Source of the DNA: Myxococcus xanthus
GTDB taxonomy: Bacteria; Myxococcota; Myxococcia; Myxococcales; Myxococcaceae
NCBI RefSeq assembly: GCF_013116825.1
Contig: NZ_JABFNS010000030.1
Span: 1 to 64,000 of the forward strand
Length of the DNA: 64,000 nucleotides
Direction: 5' to 3'
Both the position numbers and the translations under genes were made by a program. The notes below the pieces were generated by a model. That model was not told where the DNA came from and searched no databases. It worked only from the letters and a program-made list of their open reading frames with translations. Below, piece by piece: positions 35,025 through 42,580 of this stretch; position 1 is the stretch's first letter; each line of letters opens with the position of its first letter.

Positions 35025-35043
35025 CTGGTATTGGTGCGGTTGC

Positions 35044-36201
35044 TCAGTCGTCCGTCCGCCCCTTGCGCGCCGTCTCCAGCAACTTGCGGATGGCGCCGGC
35101 GTGCTTGCCATCGGTTGGCGCCCAGTCGACCGGCATGCGGCCGGCGCGGTCGCGAATGAACGGATCGGCACCGGCTTCGAGCAATGCCTGTACGAGCGCC
35201 GGCATCGCATGCGCCAGCGCGCGCTGGAGCGGTCGTTGTCCTTCATCGTCGGGGACGTTGGGATCGGCCCCCGCGGCCAAGAGGCTGCGAATGATGGGGC
35301 CGTGCACGCGGGCCGACGGTTTGAACAGCGCCATGTGCAGCGCGGTGAGTCCCTTGTCCGTGCGGTGGTTCACCTTGGCTCTGCGTGCGAGCAGGAGGTC
35401 CACCGCACCCAGTTCGCCGCTGCGCGCGGCCAGCATCAGCGCCGTCGGGTTGCCCTTGAACTGGATCCAGTCGGGGTCGAGGCCGGCGTCCAGCATCCGC
35501 CCCACCAGTTCGAGGTTGCCGGTAGCGGCCACCGAAGGGAAGTCCTGGGTCGCCCACTGGCTGCGTGCCATGCCGCCGGAGAACGTCCATTCGGGTTCGG
35601 CGGCGGCACCACGGACGCCCGTGCCCGTGGCCCTGTCGACAACCTGTGCGCGCCGCGCCTCCGCCGCCTGCCGCGCGCGCTTCTTGCTGCCGCGCCAGAA
35701 GGAATGCGTGGCCGGGTAGCTCGCTGGATCGCTCAGGTAGTTCGACAGCGCGACATGGCCATTCTCCAACGCCACGATGGAGGGCAGCTTTCCGTCGTTG
35801 TCCGCCTGCTCGCGATCCGCGCCGGCTTCCACCAGGCATCGTGCGATGTCGGCAAAGCCATTCGCGGCGGCCGTCCACAGCGCGCTGGCGCCGGTTTCGT
35901 CCCCCACGTTCACATCCGCGCCGGCCTTCACCAGCAAGCTCACAAGAGCGGCAAAGCCATGTTCAGTGGCCGCGACCAACGGCGGCTGGAAGGCCGCTGC
36001 ATCCGGCGCGGCCTTCGCGTCCAGCAGCGCGCGCACGGCGGCCTCGTCACCGTGACTGCAGGCATACGCCAACGGCGTGGCCTGATACCCGTCGAGGTCG
36101 ACTTCATCGGGATCGGCCCCCTTGGCCAGCAGGTCCTCCACCGCGAAGACATCGCACTGCTCGATGGCTGCGAACAGGTTGTCGGGCTTGTCGAGCTTCA
36201 T
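35044..36201 (-). CDS. ankyrin-repeat protein
   Basis: The start ATG at 36201 is the first that precedes ankyrin homology (MKLDKPDNLFAAIEQCDVFA). The 385-residue protein has about eight ankyrin units, for example EDLLAKGADPDEVDLDGYQA, TPLAYACSHGDEAAVRALLD and TALHMALFKPSARVHGPIIR, split by a basic, Arg-rich insert near residues 185-215 (FWRGSKKRARQAAEARRAQV). Ankyrin stacks mediate protein contacts; no enzymatic domain is present. The ATG overlaps the stop of a 16-codon reading frame with a strong Shine-Dalgarno. It follows a zinc-ribbon relic and a DUF1993 gene on the same strand, and the block looks acquired. Confidence 0.8.
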   Translation of the reverse strand: MKLDKPDNLFAAIEQCDVFAVEDLLAKGADPDEVDLDGYQATPLAYACSHGDEAAVRALLDAKAAPDAAAFQPPLVAATEHGFAALVSLLVKAGADVNVGDETGASALWTAAANGFADIARCLVEAGADREQADNDGKLPSIVALENGHVALSNYLSDPASYPATHSFWRGSKKRARQAAEARRAQVVDRATGTGVRGAAAEPEWTFSGGMARSQWATQDFPSVAATGNLELVGRMLDAGLDPDWIQFKGNPTALMLAARSGELGAVDLLLARRAKVNHRTDKGLTALHMALFKPSARVHGPIIRSLLAAGADPNVPDDEGQRPLQRALAHAMPALVQALLEAGADPFIRDRAGRMPVDWAPTDGKHAGAIRKLLETARKGRTDD

Positions 36202-36248
36202 GAGCGCAATCTGATGGATGCGTGGTGTTGGGCTGGGCGCCGCAGCAT
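36198..36248 (-). other. possible 16-codon leader overlapping the ankyrin start
   Basis: GAGGAGG (36258-36264) lies nine bases before ATG 36248. The frame encodes MLRRPAQHHASIRLRS and its TGA overlaps the ankyrin ATG (ATGA). The ankyrin gene itself has no ribosome site at its ATG, so it may be translated by re-initiation after this leader. The frame could also be accidental. Confidence 0.3.
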
Positions 36249-36254
36249 CGCAGC

Positions 36255-36547
36255 CTACCTCCTCAAGCATCCATGTGCGCGCAATGCCTTGCCCCGTCGT
36301 ACGGCCAACTGCCCCAGCGCGACAGCACGCGCGACCCAGAAGAACGCATGGCAGCTCATGCAGCGCGCAACCAAGGGGGTAGCGGCAGCATGGGAGCTTC
36401 GAACCAGCCATCACTCCTGAGCACGGCGTCGAACGTATTTCCGGAGGCCAGGGGCCCGCACCGATGGAGGGCTCCACAGTGCGGACAGCCAATGACTGCG
36501 TCGGGACCCGGGAGAATGACGTTGAATTCCAAGTCTTCTGCAGTCAT
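36255..36547 (-). pseudogene. frameshifted small zinc-ribbon protein
   Basis: ATG 36547 opens TAEDLEFNVILPGPDAVIGC, PHCGALHRCG and GWFEAPMLPLPPWLRAA, then stops at 36356. One base out of frame the sequence continues ARCMSCHAFFWVARAVALGQ to a stop at 36255. Together the CPHC and RCMSC pairs make a four-Cys zinc ribbon of about 97 residues, so one base was lost near 36370. It lies between the DUF1993 gene (20 bp upstream) and the ankyrin gene in the same direction. Function unknown. Confidence 0.6.
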
Positions 36548-36567
36548 TGAGCGCCGACGCTCTCGGC

Positions 36568-37095
36568 TCAGGCCGCTGGCTGGCGCAGGTAGGCGAACAT
36601 GTGCGGGACGTAGTCGGCCTTGCCAAGCTGCACACCGTTGTGCCGCAGAATGCTGTAGGCCGTGACCAGGTGAAAGTAGAACTGCGGTGTCACCCAGTTC
36701 CGCGCGTATTCGCTGCCGGTCATGTCGAAGGCCATGCCATTGGGCAACTCGATGGACAGTTGGCGTTGTGCACCTTCCTCTATCCGCGCCCGGTCAGCAC
36801 CCGACAGCAGTTGTAGCGTTCGCTCAATCAAGGCGTTCGCTTGTTCCATGTCATCCGGCGCGTCTAGCGCTGACAGCGGCTGCTGGCCCAGCCGCAGCAC
36901 TGCCTCCTGAGCCTGGGTACAGGCGAACTGCACCTGGCTGGCCAGATTGTGCATGTCAGGTGCAAGTCGCGACTGGAGCAGGTTCTTCGAGTCGCAGCCC
37001 AGCGCGCGAGCATGCGCCTCCCCCTTCTTCAGGAGACCTTGCAACGCGCGCAGCATCTGCGCGAAGCAGGGAACGGTCATTTCGTAGATCGACAT
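36568..37095 (-). CDS. DUF1993-family protein (DinB-like fold)
   Basis: ATG 37095 has GAGGTGG upstream. The 175-residue protein reads MTVPCFAQMLRALQGLLKKG, SRLAPDMHNLASQVQFACTQ, and near the end WVTPQFYFHLVTAYSILRHN and GVQLGKADYVPHM. These match DUF1993, a family of about 170 residues predicted to fold as a DinB/YfiT four-helix bundle with a metal-binding region near the C-terminal FYFHLVTAYxILRHNG. Substrate unknown. It is the first gene of the putative unit DUF1993 - zinc ribbon - ankyrin. Confidence 0.85.
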   Translation of the reverse strand: MSIYEMTVPCFAQMLRALQGLLKKGEAHARALGCDSKNLLQSRLAPDMHNLASQVQFACTQAQEAVLRLGQQPLSALDAPDDMEQANALIERTLQLLSGADRARIEEGAQRQLSIELPNGMAFDMTGSEYARNWVTPQFYFHLVTAYSILRHNGVQLGKADYVPHMFAYLRQPAA

Positions 37096-37315
37096 CGGTG
37101 CCACCTCGTTGAATGACTCAACCCTAGCAGGCTTGATGCGTCCTGCCAGGCGTCCTGCCAGGCCCCTGTACCTGCTGCGCTCGTCCCCACGGGAGACATG
37201 CTCGAAGCGCTCGGCATGCGTGGTGGGGAGAGCCCGGCTTACCGGGCCGGCGTTACGGCACCAAGGGCGATCCGAGAACTCAAGCGCGTCTCGTCCACCT
37301 TCAAAGGGTTACGGT

Positions 37316-37906
37316 TCACCGCTCCGGAGTCTCCATGCGGATGGCCAGCGCGCGACAGCCCGCGCCGGCCTCCTGGTCATCGGGCGGAGCCCACGCTCCA
37401 ACCGAGTGATAGAGCCGACCCTCGCGCCTCTCCAGGTAGAGAATCATGTTGAGCGGCCAGCCGCTGCCCTGGAAGAGGTGGCGATCCATGGGCGTGGGCT
37501 CCTGGCTGACGCGCAGGCCGCGCTCGTGGGGCGGGCCAATGCGGTGCCAGTCCGGGTGCAGGTGGATGGAGCCGAGCACTTCCAGTCCCTGGGCCTCGGC
37601 CTCGGTGGTGATTCGCAACAACTCACGCGGCTCGCACCAGAAGCCACGACGCCCGTTGGCGTAGCAGGCGCCGAAGCGGGGGATGATGGTGGTGTCGAAC
37701 TCCTGGAGCACGCCCTCATCCGTCTCGCGGACGTTGGTGGCGAAGTGAACACGCTCCACGCGCATGGCGTCGCCGGCGACGCGTCCCAGCAGCACGGCCC
37801 AGCTCCGGGGCGGGAGCTCCGGGGTGCACGTGGTGTACTCGCGGATGGCGTCCACCAGGAAGTCTGACAGCACCGCCGAATCCAGCAGGACGGTCTCCGT
37901 CCTCAT
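37316..37906 (-). CDS. JAMM/MPN-type metallopeptidase
   Basis: The 196-residue protein starts at an ATG that overlaps the upstream dehydrogenase stop by four bases (ATGA). It has the JAMM-like zinc motif in GLEVLGSIHLHPDWHR (His115, His117) with a later SQEPTPMD (Ser134, Asp141). The spacing between the HxH pair and the Asp is longer than in canonical JAB domains, because of an insert (HERGLRVSQEPT). Bacterial MPN proteins often cleave isopeptide or thioester-linked carrier proteins or process ubiquitin-like partners, but no E1 or Ubl gene is adjacent here. The tight coupling to a CoA-dependent dehydrogenase is unusual. Confidence 0.65.
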   Translation of the reverse strand: MRTETVLLDSAVLSDFLVDAIREYTTCTPELPPRSWAVLLGRVAGDAMRVERVHFATNVRETDEGVLQEFDTTIIPRFGACYANGRRGFWCEPRELLRITTEAEAQGLEVLGSIHLHPDWHRIGPPHERGLRVSQEPTPMDRHLFQGSGWPLNMILYLERREGRLYHSVGAWAPPDDQEAGAGCRALAIRMETPER

Positions 37907-38868
37907 TCCGCCAGCTCCGCCGTGGGAGTGCGGAGGCGGCCCGCCGCCCGGTCCTCACGAAGCTGGGTGGCGAGGTGGCGGGCCATGCGCTCCTCGTAGG
38001 CGGCGGTGGATTCGGGCGTCCAGGTGTAGAAGCCCTGGCCCGTCTTCTGGCCCAGCTCGCCCCGCTCCACCTTCTGCGCGAGCACGGGCGGTACGGGGCG
38101 GCCGGTGCCACGGAGGAGGGCCGTCATGAAGTCCAGCCCCACCAGGTCCAGCCGGTCGAAGACACCCGACGCGCCCAGGCGCCGTCCGACGCCCTGGGTG
38201 AGCACGCGGTCCACCATCTCCGGCGTGGCCACGCCCTCCTGCACCAGCCGGATGGCCTCGCCGATGAGGGCCTGCTGCAGGCGCGGGCCCACCGAGCCCG
38301 GCACGTCCCTGGAGAACACCACCGGCGATTTGCCCAGCTCTTCGAGGAACCGCCGCACCGTCTCGACCGCGTCGGGGGACGTCTTTTCGCCGGGGATGAT
38401 GTCCACCAGCGGGATGAGGTGCGCGGGCAGGTAGTAGTGGGCAGAGAGGACGCGCTCGGGCCGCGTGCAGTCCCGGGCGATGGCCGTCACGCTCAGCGCG
38501 GTGGTGTTGGTGGCGAGCACGGTGTCGGGGGCCGCGAGCCGGTCCAGTTCGCCGAAGAGCTGCTGCTTGAGGGCGAGGTCCTCGGGGATGGACTCGATGA
38601 CCAGGTCCTGCTCCACGGCGGCCTCGGCGAGCACGGTGGTGCGGCGGATGCGTCCGAGCGCGGCGGGTGCCTGTTCTGGGGCGAGCAGGCCCGTCTCCAC
38701 CAGCAGCGCCACGTCTCGCTCCAGCTTTGTGCGCGCCCGCTCGCTGCTGTCGGCGCGCGTGTTGTAGAGCACCACCTGCCTGCCGGCGATGGCGAGCTCG
38801 AGCGCGATACCGCACCCCATGGCGCCTCCGCCCACCATGCCAATCCTCTTCAGCCGCTTGTCTGTCAT
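37903..38868 (-). CDS. 3-hydroxyacyl-CoA dehydrogenase family protein
   Basis: I start at ATG 38868, right before the Rossmann fold; the frame to 39015 is antisense-like. The 321 residues have the NAD loop GMVGGGAMGCGIALELA, the catalytic region LVIESIPEDLALKQQLF, ATNTTALSVTAIA and SAHYYLPAHLIPLVDIIPGE, and the C-terminal dimer domain (GPRLQQALIGEAIRLVQEGV). The catalytic His lies in SAHYY. It oxidises an L-3-hydroxyacyl-CoA or related substrate with NAD. Its stop overlaps the JAMM peptidase start, so both are probably translated together. Confidence 0.9.
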   Translation of the reverse strand: MTDKRLKRIGMVGGGAMGCGIALELAIAGRQVVLYNTRADSSERARTKLERDVALLVETGLLAPEQAPAALGRIRRTTVLAEAAVEQDLVIESIPEDLALKQQLFGELDRLAAPDTVLATNTTALSVTAIARDCTRPERVLSAHYYLPAHLIPLVDIIPGEKTSPDAVETVRRFLEELGKSPVVFSRDVPGSVGPRLQQALIGEAIRLVQEGVATPEMVDRVLTQGVGRRLGASGVFDRLDLVGLDFMTALLRGTGRPVPPVLAQKVERGELGQKTGQGFYTWTPESTAAYEERMARHLATQLREDRAAGRLRTPTAELAE

Positions 38869-39059
38869 GGGGCACAGCCTTGCCAGCCCGCACGACAGAG
38901 ACAACCTCTTGATGTGTTGCTGTAATTGTTCATGGCGCATGTGTGATTGATGCACCGGGCCATGCCGGGGGTCTGCGGACTCGTCGACCTGTCCACGGGC
39001 GCGCTGCTCGCACACGTGCAGGGGCGCGTGGCGGAATCACGAGCGAGCCGAGGAACAGA

Positions 39060-39289
39060 TGACCCGCGGGCGCGACAGCGGATTCTTCAGCTCGTTGACG
39101 CACTGGGCTTCGATGCCATCGACGCAGGCCCCTTATCGGAGTCCTGGCGGAGCAGCCGGCACGGCGGTGTACTGCACCGACCTCGACGCCGAGAAGCTCC
39201 CAGAGGCCCTGGCCGCTGCCGACGCGACGAAGGTCGCCGAGGTCCGTCGGCAGAACGACCTGAGCGTCAAGGCCATGTTCAGCCGCTGA
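39060..39289 (+). pseudogene. F420-dependent NADP reductase-like fragment, frameshifted
   Basis: One frame reads RILQLVDALGFDAIDAGPLS-ESW to about 39150; the next frame continues GTAVYCTDLDAEKLPEALAA and ends KAMFSR at 39289. Together they resemble the C-terminal part of NADP/F420-dependent oxidoreductases (LVDALGFDAVDAGxLxESWRxQPGTPVY). The N-terminal Rossmann fold is absent. It is a relic. Confidence 0.5.
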
Positions 39290-39358
39290 GGCCCCCGCGT
39301 TCAACGCGACCCGCAGACCGGCTTGTAGGCCACGCGTCGCCCCTGGAAGTGAGGCGGC

Positions 39359-39560
39359 TCAGGCGCGCGTGGCTTCGGCGATACAGCGGGCGGCTTCGGC
39401 CGCGTCGCAGCCGTTGAGCCCAGCGCCCCACGCGGCGTTGGCTTCCAGGAGCACCCAGCCCCGGCCCTCCACCCAGGCCGCGTCCAGCACGCACGTGCGA
39501 GGCCGCATGGGCGTGTCTGGCGCGAGGCAGGGGTGGTGCGGGCCTACAACGCCTGACCCG
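39359..39560 (-). pseudogene. ATP-grasp protein, C-terminal fragment
   Basis: The minus frame reads MRPRTCVLDAAWVEGRGWVL then LEANAAWGAGLNGCDAAEAA, the metal-binding E-x-N-xxW-GxG segment of ATP-grasp (DUF4343-like) proteins. The rest of the ATP-grasp fold is missing and the upstream frame loses homology. It lies between the F420-type relic and the lipoprotein at 39570. Confidence 0.55.
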
Positions 39561-39569
39561 GAGCGCGCG

Positions 39570-40880
39570 TCACGGCACGAGCTGTTCGACCGAGGGCGCG
39601 TGCGAAATGTGGATGGCTGGGATGTCCAGGACATCATCCTGCTTCACGCGGGTCCCCACGATGACCTGGTAGGGCGGTTCATCGAGCACGGGGGCACGCC
39701 CGTAGACGACGAAGTACTTGTCGTTGGCATAGGCCACGTTGCCGGACACGAGCTGGCGAGCCGCCGCGCCCCGGGAGATGGCGAAGCCGTGGCGGTCACG
39801 GACGTCCCCGTTCAGCTTCACCCGGGCGCCACGGACGCGTCCGGTGTCGGCCGTCAGCGCGCTCCAGGTGACGAGCACCTGGTGGCCCTCGGAGGCGACC
39901 TTGGGCGTGATGTCGTTCGTGTTCGAGGTGGCGATGGGGATGCCGCTGGGGTCCAGGACGTTCGCCGTCCCGTCCTTCACGCGGGCGCCGTAGATGTCGG
40001 GGGTGCCATTGCGTGCGTCACTCCAGGCGACGAAGAAGCCCTGCTTCGTCGCCGTCACCGCCGAGAAGTTCTGATTGCCCGGCGCCGCGGAGATGACGAA
40101 GCCGTCCGGGTCGAGCACCGCGCCCGTGCGCCGGATTCTCGCGGCGAAGATGTCCTGGCCGCCGAAGCGAGCGTCCGTCCAGGTCGCCAGGTACCGGTCA
40201 TGGGACCATGCCACCGAGACGCCATAGGAGTTGATGGCGGACAACTGGTTGGAGATGAAGACCTCCTGGACGTCGAAGCCCGGCTTCGACGTGTTCAGGG
40301 TGATGCCGCGGACCGCGCCACTGGCGGTTCCGCCGAAGCCAATCCATGCCACCAGGCACTTGCGGTCGTGGCAGGCGATGCCGGGGGAGCCCGCGGGCCA
40401 GTGGTCGGTGGGGGTGAAGAGCGTGACTGGCGGGCCGTCCAATGTCCCGTTCCGGTTGACACGCGTCAGGAAGATGGAGTTGTCCCCGGTCCAGACGACG
40501 AGGAACTGACGGCCATCGAACGCGGTCGCATGGTAGTAGGCGTCGGGGCGAAGCCCGGGGTTGAGGGAGATGGCATCCGGGTCCAGCAGCCGGCCATTCT
40601 TCGAGACGCGCGCCGCGTAGAAGCGGCCGGGGCGGCCGTCGTTCCAGGCCACGAAGAACTGGTTTCCGTCCTCGGCCACCTGGGCATTATTCGCGAAGGT
40701 CGGTGTCGCCCAGTTCGGGTAGGGCCCCTGGCTCCCCGGACCATGAAGCCCGGCCTCGGCGTCCTCGCTCGAAGGGGAGTTGCCCTCGAACAGCTCCGCT
40801 TCACCGCCGCACGCCAGGGTGAGTAGCCCCCCGAGGAGCAAAGCGCCCCAGCCACGAGTTTGCTTTGACAGTCCACGCAT
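39570..40880 (-). CDS. exported lipoprotein with WxDxR beta-propeller-like repeats
   Basis: ATG 40880 has AAGGGGGC upstream and a lipoprotein signal (GWGALLLGGLLTLAC). The 436 residues contain seven or so repeats built on VAWxDxR: FFVAWNDGRPGRFYAARVSK, FLVVWTGDNSIFLTRVNRNG, YLATWTDARFGGQDIFAARI and FFVAWSDARNGTPDIYGARV. This pattern is common in myxobacterial surface lipoproteins and suggests a beta-propeller. Each repeat carries a following LDPxG segment. No catalytic motif is seen. Monocistronic. Confidence 0.8.
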   Translation of the reverse strand: MRGLSKQTRGWGALLLGGLLTLACGGEAELFEGNSPSSEDAEAGLHGPGSQGPYPNWATPTFANNAQVAEDGNQFFVAWNDGRPGRFYAARVSKNGRLLDPDAISLNPGLRPDAYYHATAFDGRQFLVVWTGDNSIFLTRVNRNGTLDGPPVTLFTPTDHWPAGSPGIACHDRKCLVAWIGFGGTASGAVRGITLNTSKPGFDVQEVFISNQLSAINSYGVSVAWSHDRYLATWTDARFGGQDIFAARIRRTGAVLDPDGFVISAAPGNQNFSAVTATKQGFFVAWSDARNGTPDIYGARVKDGTANVLDPSGIPIATSNTNDITPKVASEGHQVLVTWSALTADTGRVRGARVKLNGDVRDRHGFAISRGAAARQLVSGNVAYANDKYFVVYGRAPVLDEPPYQVIVGTRVKQDDVLDIPAIHISHAPSVEQLVP

Positions 40881-41040
40881 GAATTGCCCCCTTGCAACAT
40901 TCGTCCGGCGGCAGGGTCCACGGCGGGGACGGGTGGTCGCAACGCGCTCTTCCTGCGGACGCGAGCGAATGGACAGACGCCGGGCGCATCCATGCGTGCT
41001 TCGTCACGCCTTGAACGAACGCCTGAAACCGTGGCCCATG

Positions 41041-41907
41041 TCAGGGCGACAGCTTGTCTCCCACGAGCCTGCGGATACCCTGGAGCTTGTCGGGGTTGCG
41101 AGTGACGTAGATAGTGACGACTCGGCCATCTTCGATGCCCAGGGCCGTCGTCTGGAGCGTGCCGTCCTTTTCCACTGTGACGAAGGCGGGCAGTCCGTCG
41201 ATGAATCCCTCGTGCACCAGTTGCGAGGAGTTCACGCCCCTGATGCGCAGCAATCCCTCGAAGAGGCGCAGCGTCTTCTCCTGGCCATAGATTGGGTTGA
41301 GGGCGGCCTTCGCCTTGCCGCCGCCGTCGGAGTACAGGACGACATCCTGGGCCAGGAGCCCCTGGAGCGCGCCCATGTCCCCGCTCCGGGACGCGGCGTA
41401 GAAGGCCGAGGCCAGCTCATGGCCCTTCGCCTCTGACACGGGGAAGCGGGGCCGCGCCTCGCGCACGTGGGGCCGTGCGCGACTGGCGAGCTGGCGGCAT
41501 GCTGCCGGCTCGCGGTCGATGGCCTTCGCCACCTCCTCGAAGTTCATGCCGAACACGTCGTGCAGGAGGAAGGCGGCTCGCTCCAGGGGGGACAGCCGCT
41601 CCAGGGCCATCATCAGGGTCAGCGTCAAGTCATCATCCTCCACTGCACCGACGATGGGCTCCGGAAGCCAGGTGCCCACGTATTCCTCGCGGCGTACGCG
41701 GGCGGACTTCAAGACATCCAGGCACAACCGAGTCACCGTGCGGACAAGCACGGCCTCGGCGTCGCGCACGGCGGCGCGGTCGGTCTGGTGCCAGCGCAAG
41801 TACGCCTCCTGCACCACGTCTTCGGCCTCCGCGACGATGCCCAGCATGCGGTAGGCAATGCGGAGCAGGCGGGGGCGCAGCGGGTCGAAGGCGTCAGCGG
41901 GATTCAC
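41041..41907 (-). CDS. sigJ: ECF41-type RNA polymerase sigma factor (SigJ)
   Basis: The GTG start lies one base after the stop of the upstream CMD gene. The 288-residue protein has sigma2 (LRIAYRMLGIVAEAEDVVQE, AYLRWH), sigma4 (LSPLERAAFLLHDVFGMNFE, EVAKAIDREPAACRQLASRA) and a C-terminal SnoaL-like domain. The three ECF41 signatures are present: WLPEP in the linker, DGGGK, and NPDKL near the end. In this group the C-terminal extension replaces a separate anti-sigma factor, tuning activity by contact with the core. Its regular partner is a carboxymuconolactone decarboxylase-like gene, found directly upstream in the same operon. Confidence 0.95.
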   Translation of the reverse strand: MNPADAFDPLRPRLLRIAYRMLGIVAEAEDVVQEAYLRWHQTDRAAVRDAEAVLVRTVTRLCLDVLKSARVRREEYVGTWLPEPIVGAVEDDDLTLTLMMALERLSPLERAAFLLHDVFGMNFEEVAKAIDREPAACRQLASRARPHVREARPRFPVSEAKGHELASAFYAASRSGDMGALQGLLAQDVVLYSDGGGKAKAALNPIYGQEKTLRLFEGLLRIRGVNSSQLVHEGFIDGLPAFVTVEKDGTLQTTALGIEDGRVVTIYVTRNPDKLQGIRRLVGDKLSP

Positions 41908-41908
41908 G

Positions 41909-42373
41909 TCAGGCGGTCTCGGTGCGGGGAGCGGTGACGGGGTGAATGGAGCGGAACCCCACGGCGATGCGGTTCCAGGTGTTGATCATCCCGATGAGCA
42001 GGGTGAGGTGCACGATTTCCTGCTCCGAGAAGTGCGGTTTGAGGGCAGCGTAGACCTCATCGGGCGCGTGCGTCTGGGAAACGTGCGTCAGGGCCTCCGT
42101 CCAGGCCAGGGCCGCTCGCTCGCGCTCGGTGTACAGAGGCGACTCGCGCCAAGCGTCCAACAGGTAGATGCGCTCCTCGGTCTCCCCATGCGCGCGGGCG
42201 TCCCGGGTGTGCATGTGGATGCAGAACGCGCAGCCGTTGATCTGCGAGGCGCGGATCTTTACGAACTCCAGGATGCTCTTCTCCAGGCCCAACTCCAGCA
42301 GCATCTGGCCGTAATCGAGCGTCAGCTTCATCGCATCGGGGGCGGCGGCGTACGGGTTTAGCCGGGGCTTCAT
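41909..42373 (-). CDS. carboxymuconolactone decarboxylase / AhpD-like protein
   Basis: ATG 42373 has AGGAG eight bases upstream; the longer frame to 42418 lacks one. The 154-residue protein has the AhpD-like redox motif FVKIRASQINGCAFCIHMHT (CxxC followed by His) and the CMD core (ALAWTEALTHVSQ, LTLLIGMINTWNRIAVGF). Members of this fold are peroxidases or lyases. In ECF41 loci the CMD-type partner is the main target of the sigma factor. An ECF41-type promoter lies upstream, and the sigma gene follows one base after the stop. Confidence 0.9.
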   Translation of the reverse strand: MKPRLNPYAAAPDAMKLTLDYGQMLLELGLEKSILEFVKIRASQINGCAFCIHMHTRDARAHGETEERIYLLDAWRESPLYTERERAALAWTEALTHVSQTHAPDEVYAALKPHFSEQEIVHLTLLIGMINTWNRIAVGFRSIHPVTAPRTETA

Positions 42374-42424
42374 GGGCGGCTCCTGAGTGTCGTGCAGGAC
42401 GAAAGTGCCTGCGTTCAACTTCAG

Positions 42425-42452
42425 GACGACGCAGCCGGGGCCGGATGTGACA
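42425..42452 (-). promoter_or_regulatory. ECF41-type promoter for the CMD-sigJ operon
   Basis: On the minus strand, TGTCACA (42446-42452) is followed by CGTCGTC, giving a -10-like CGTC either 14 or 17 bases on (42428-42431 or 42425-42428). The published ECF41 consensus is TGTCACA and CGTC with about 16 bases between. It lies about 55 bp upstream of the CMD start codon, so the sigma factor probably controls its own operon. Confidence 0.6.
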
Positions 42453-42580
42453 TGGGCTTTTCCGGCCGGTTTATTCGCCCCGCCATTCCCGGGGCGAGGA
42501 ATCCGGCGAGCCCCGTCTTGCTGCGCCCCTGCTGCCGGGGGGCGTGAAGACGCGTGAAGCCGCCCCCGCGGTGCGAAAGC

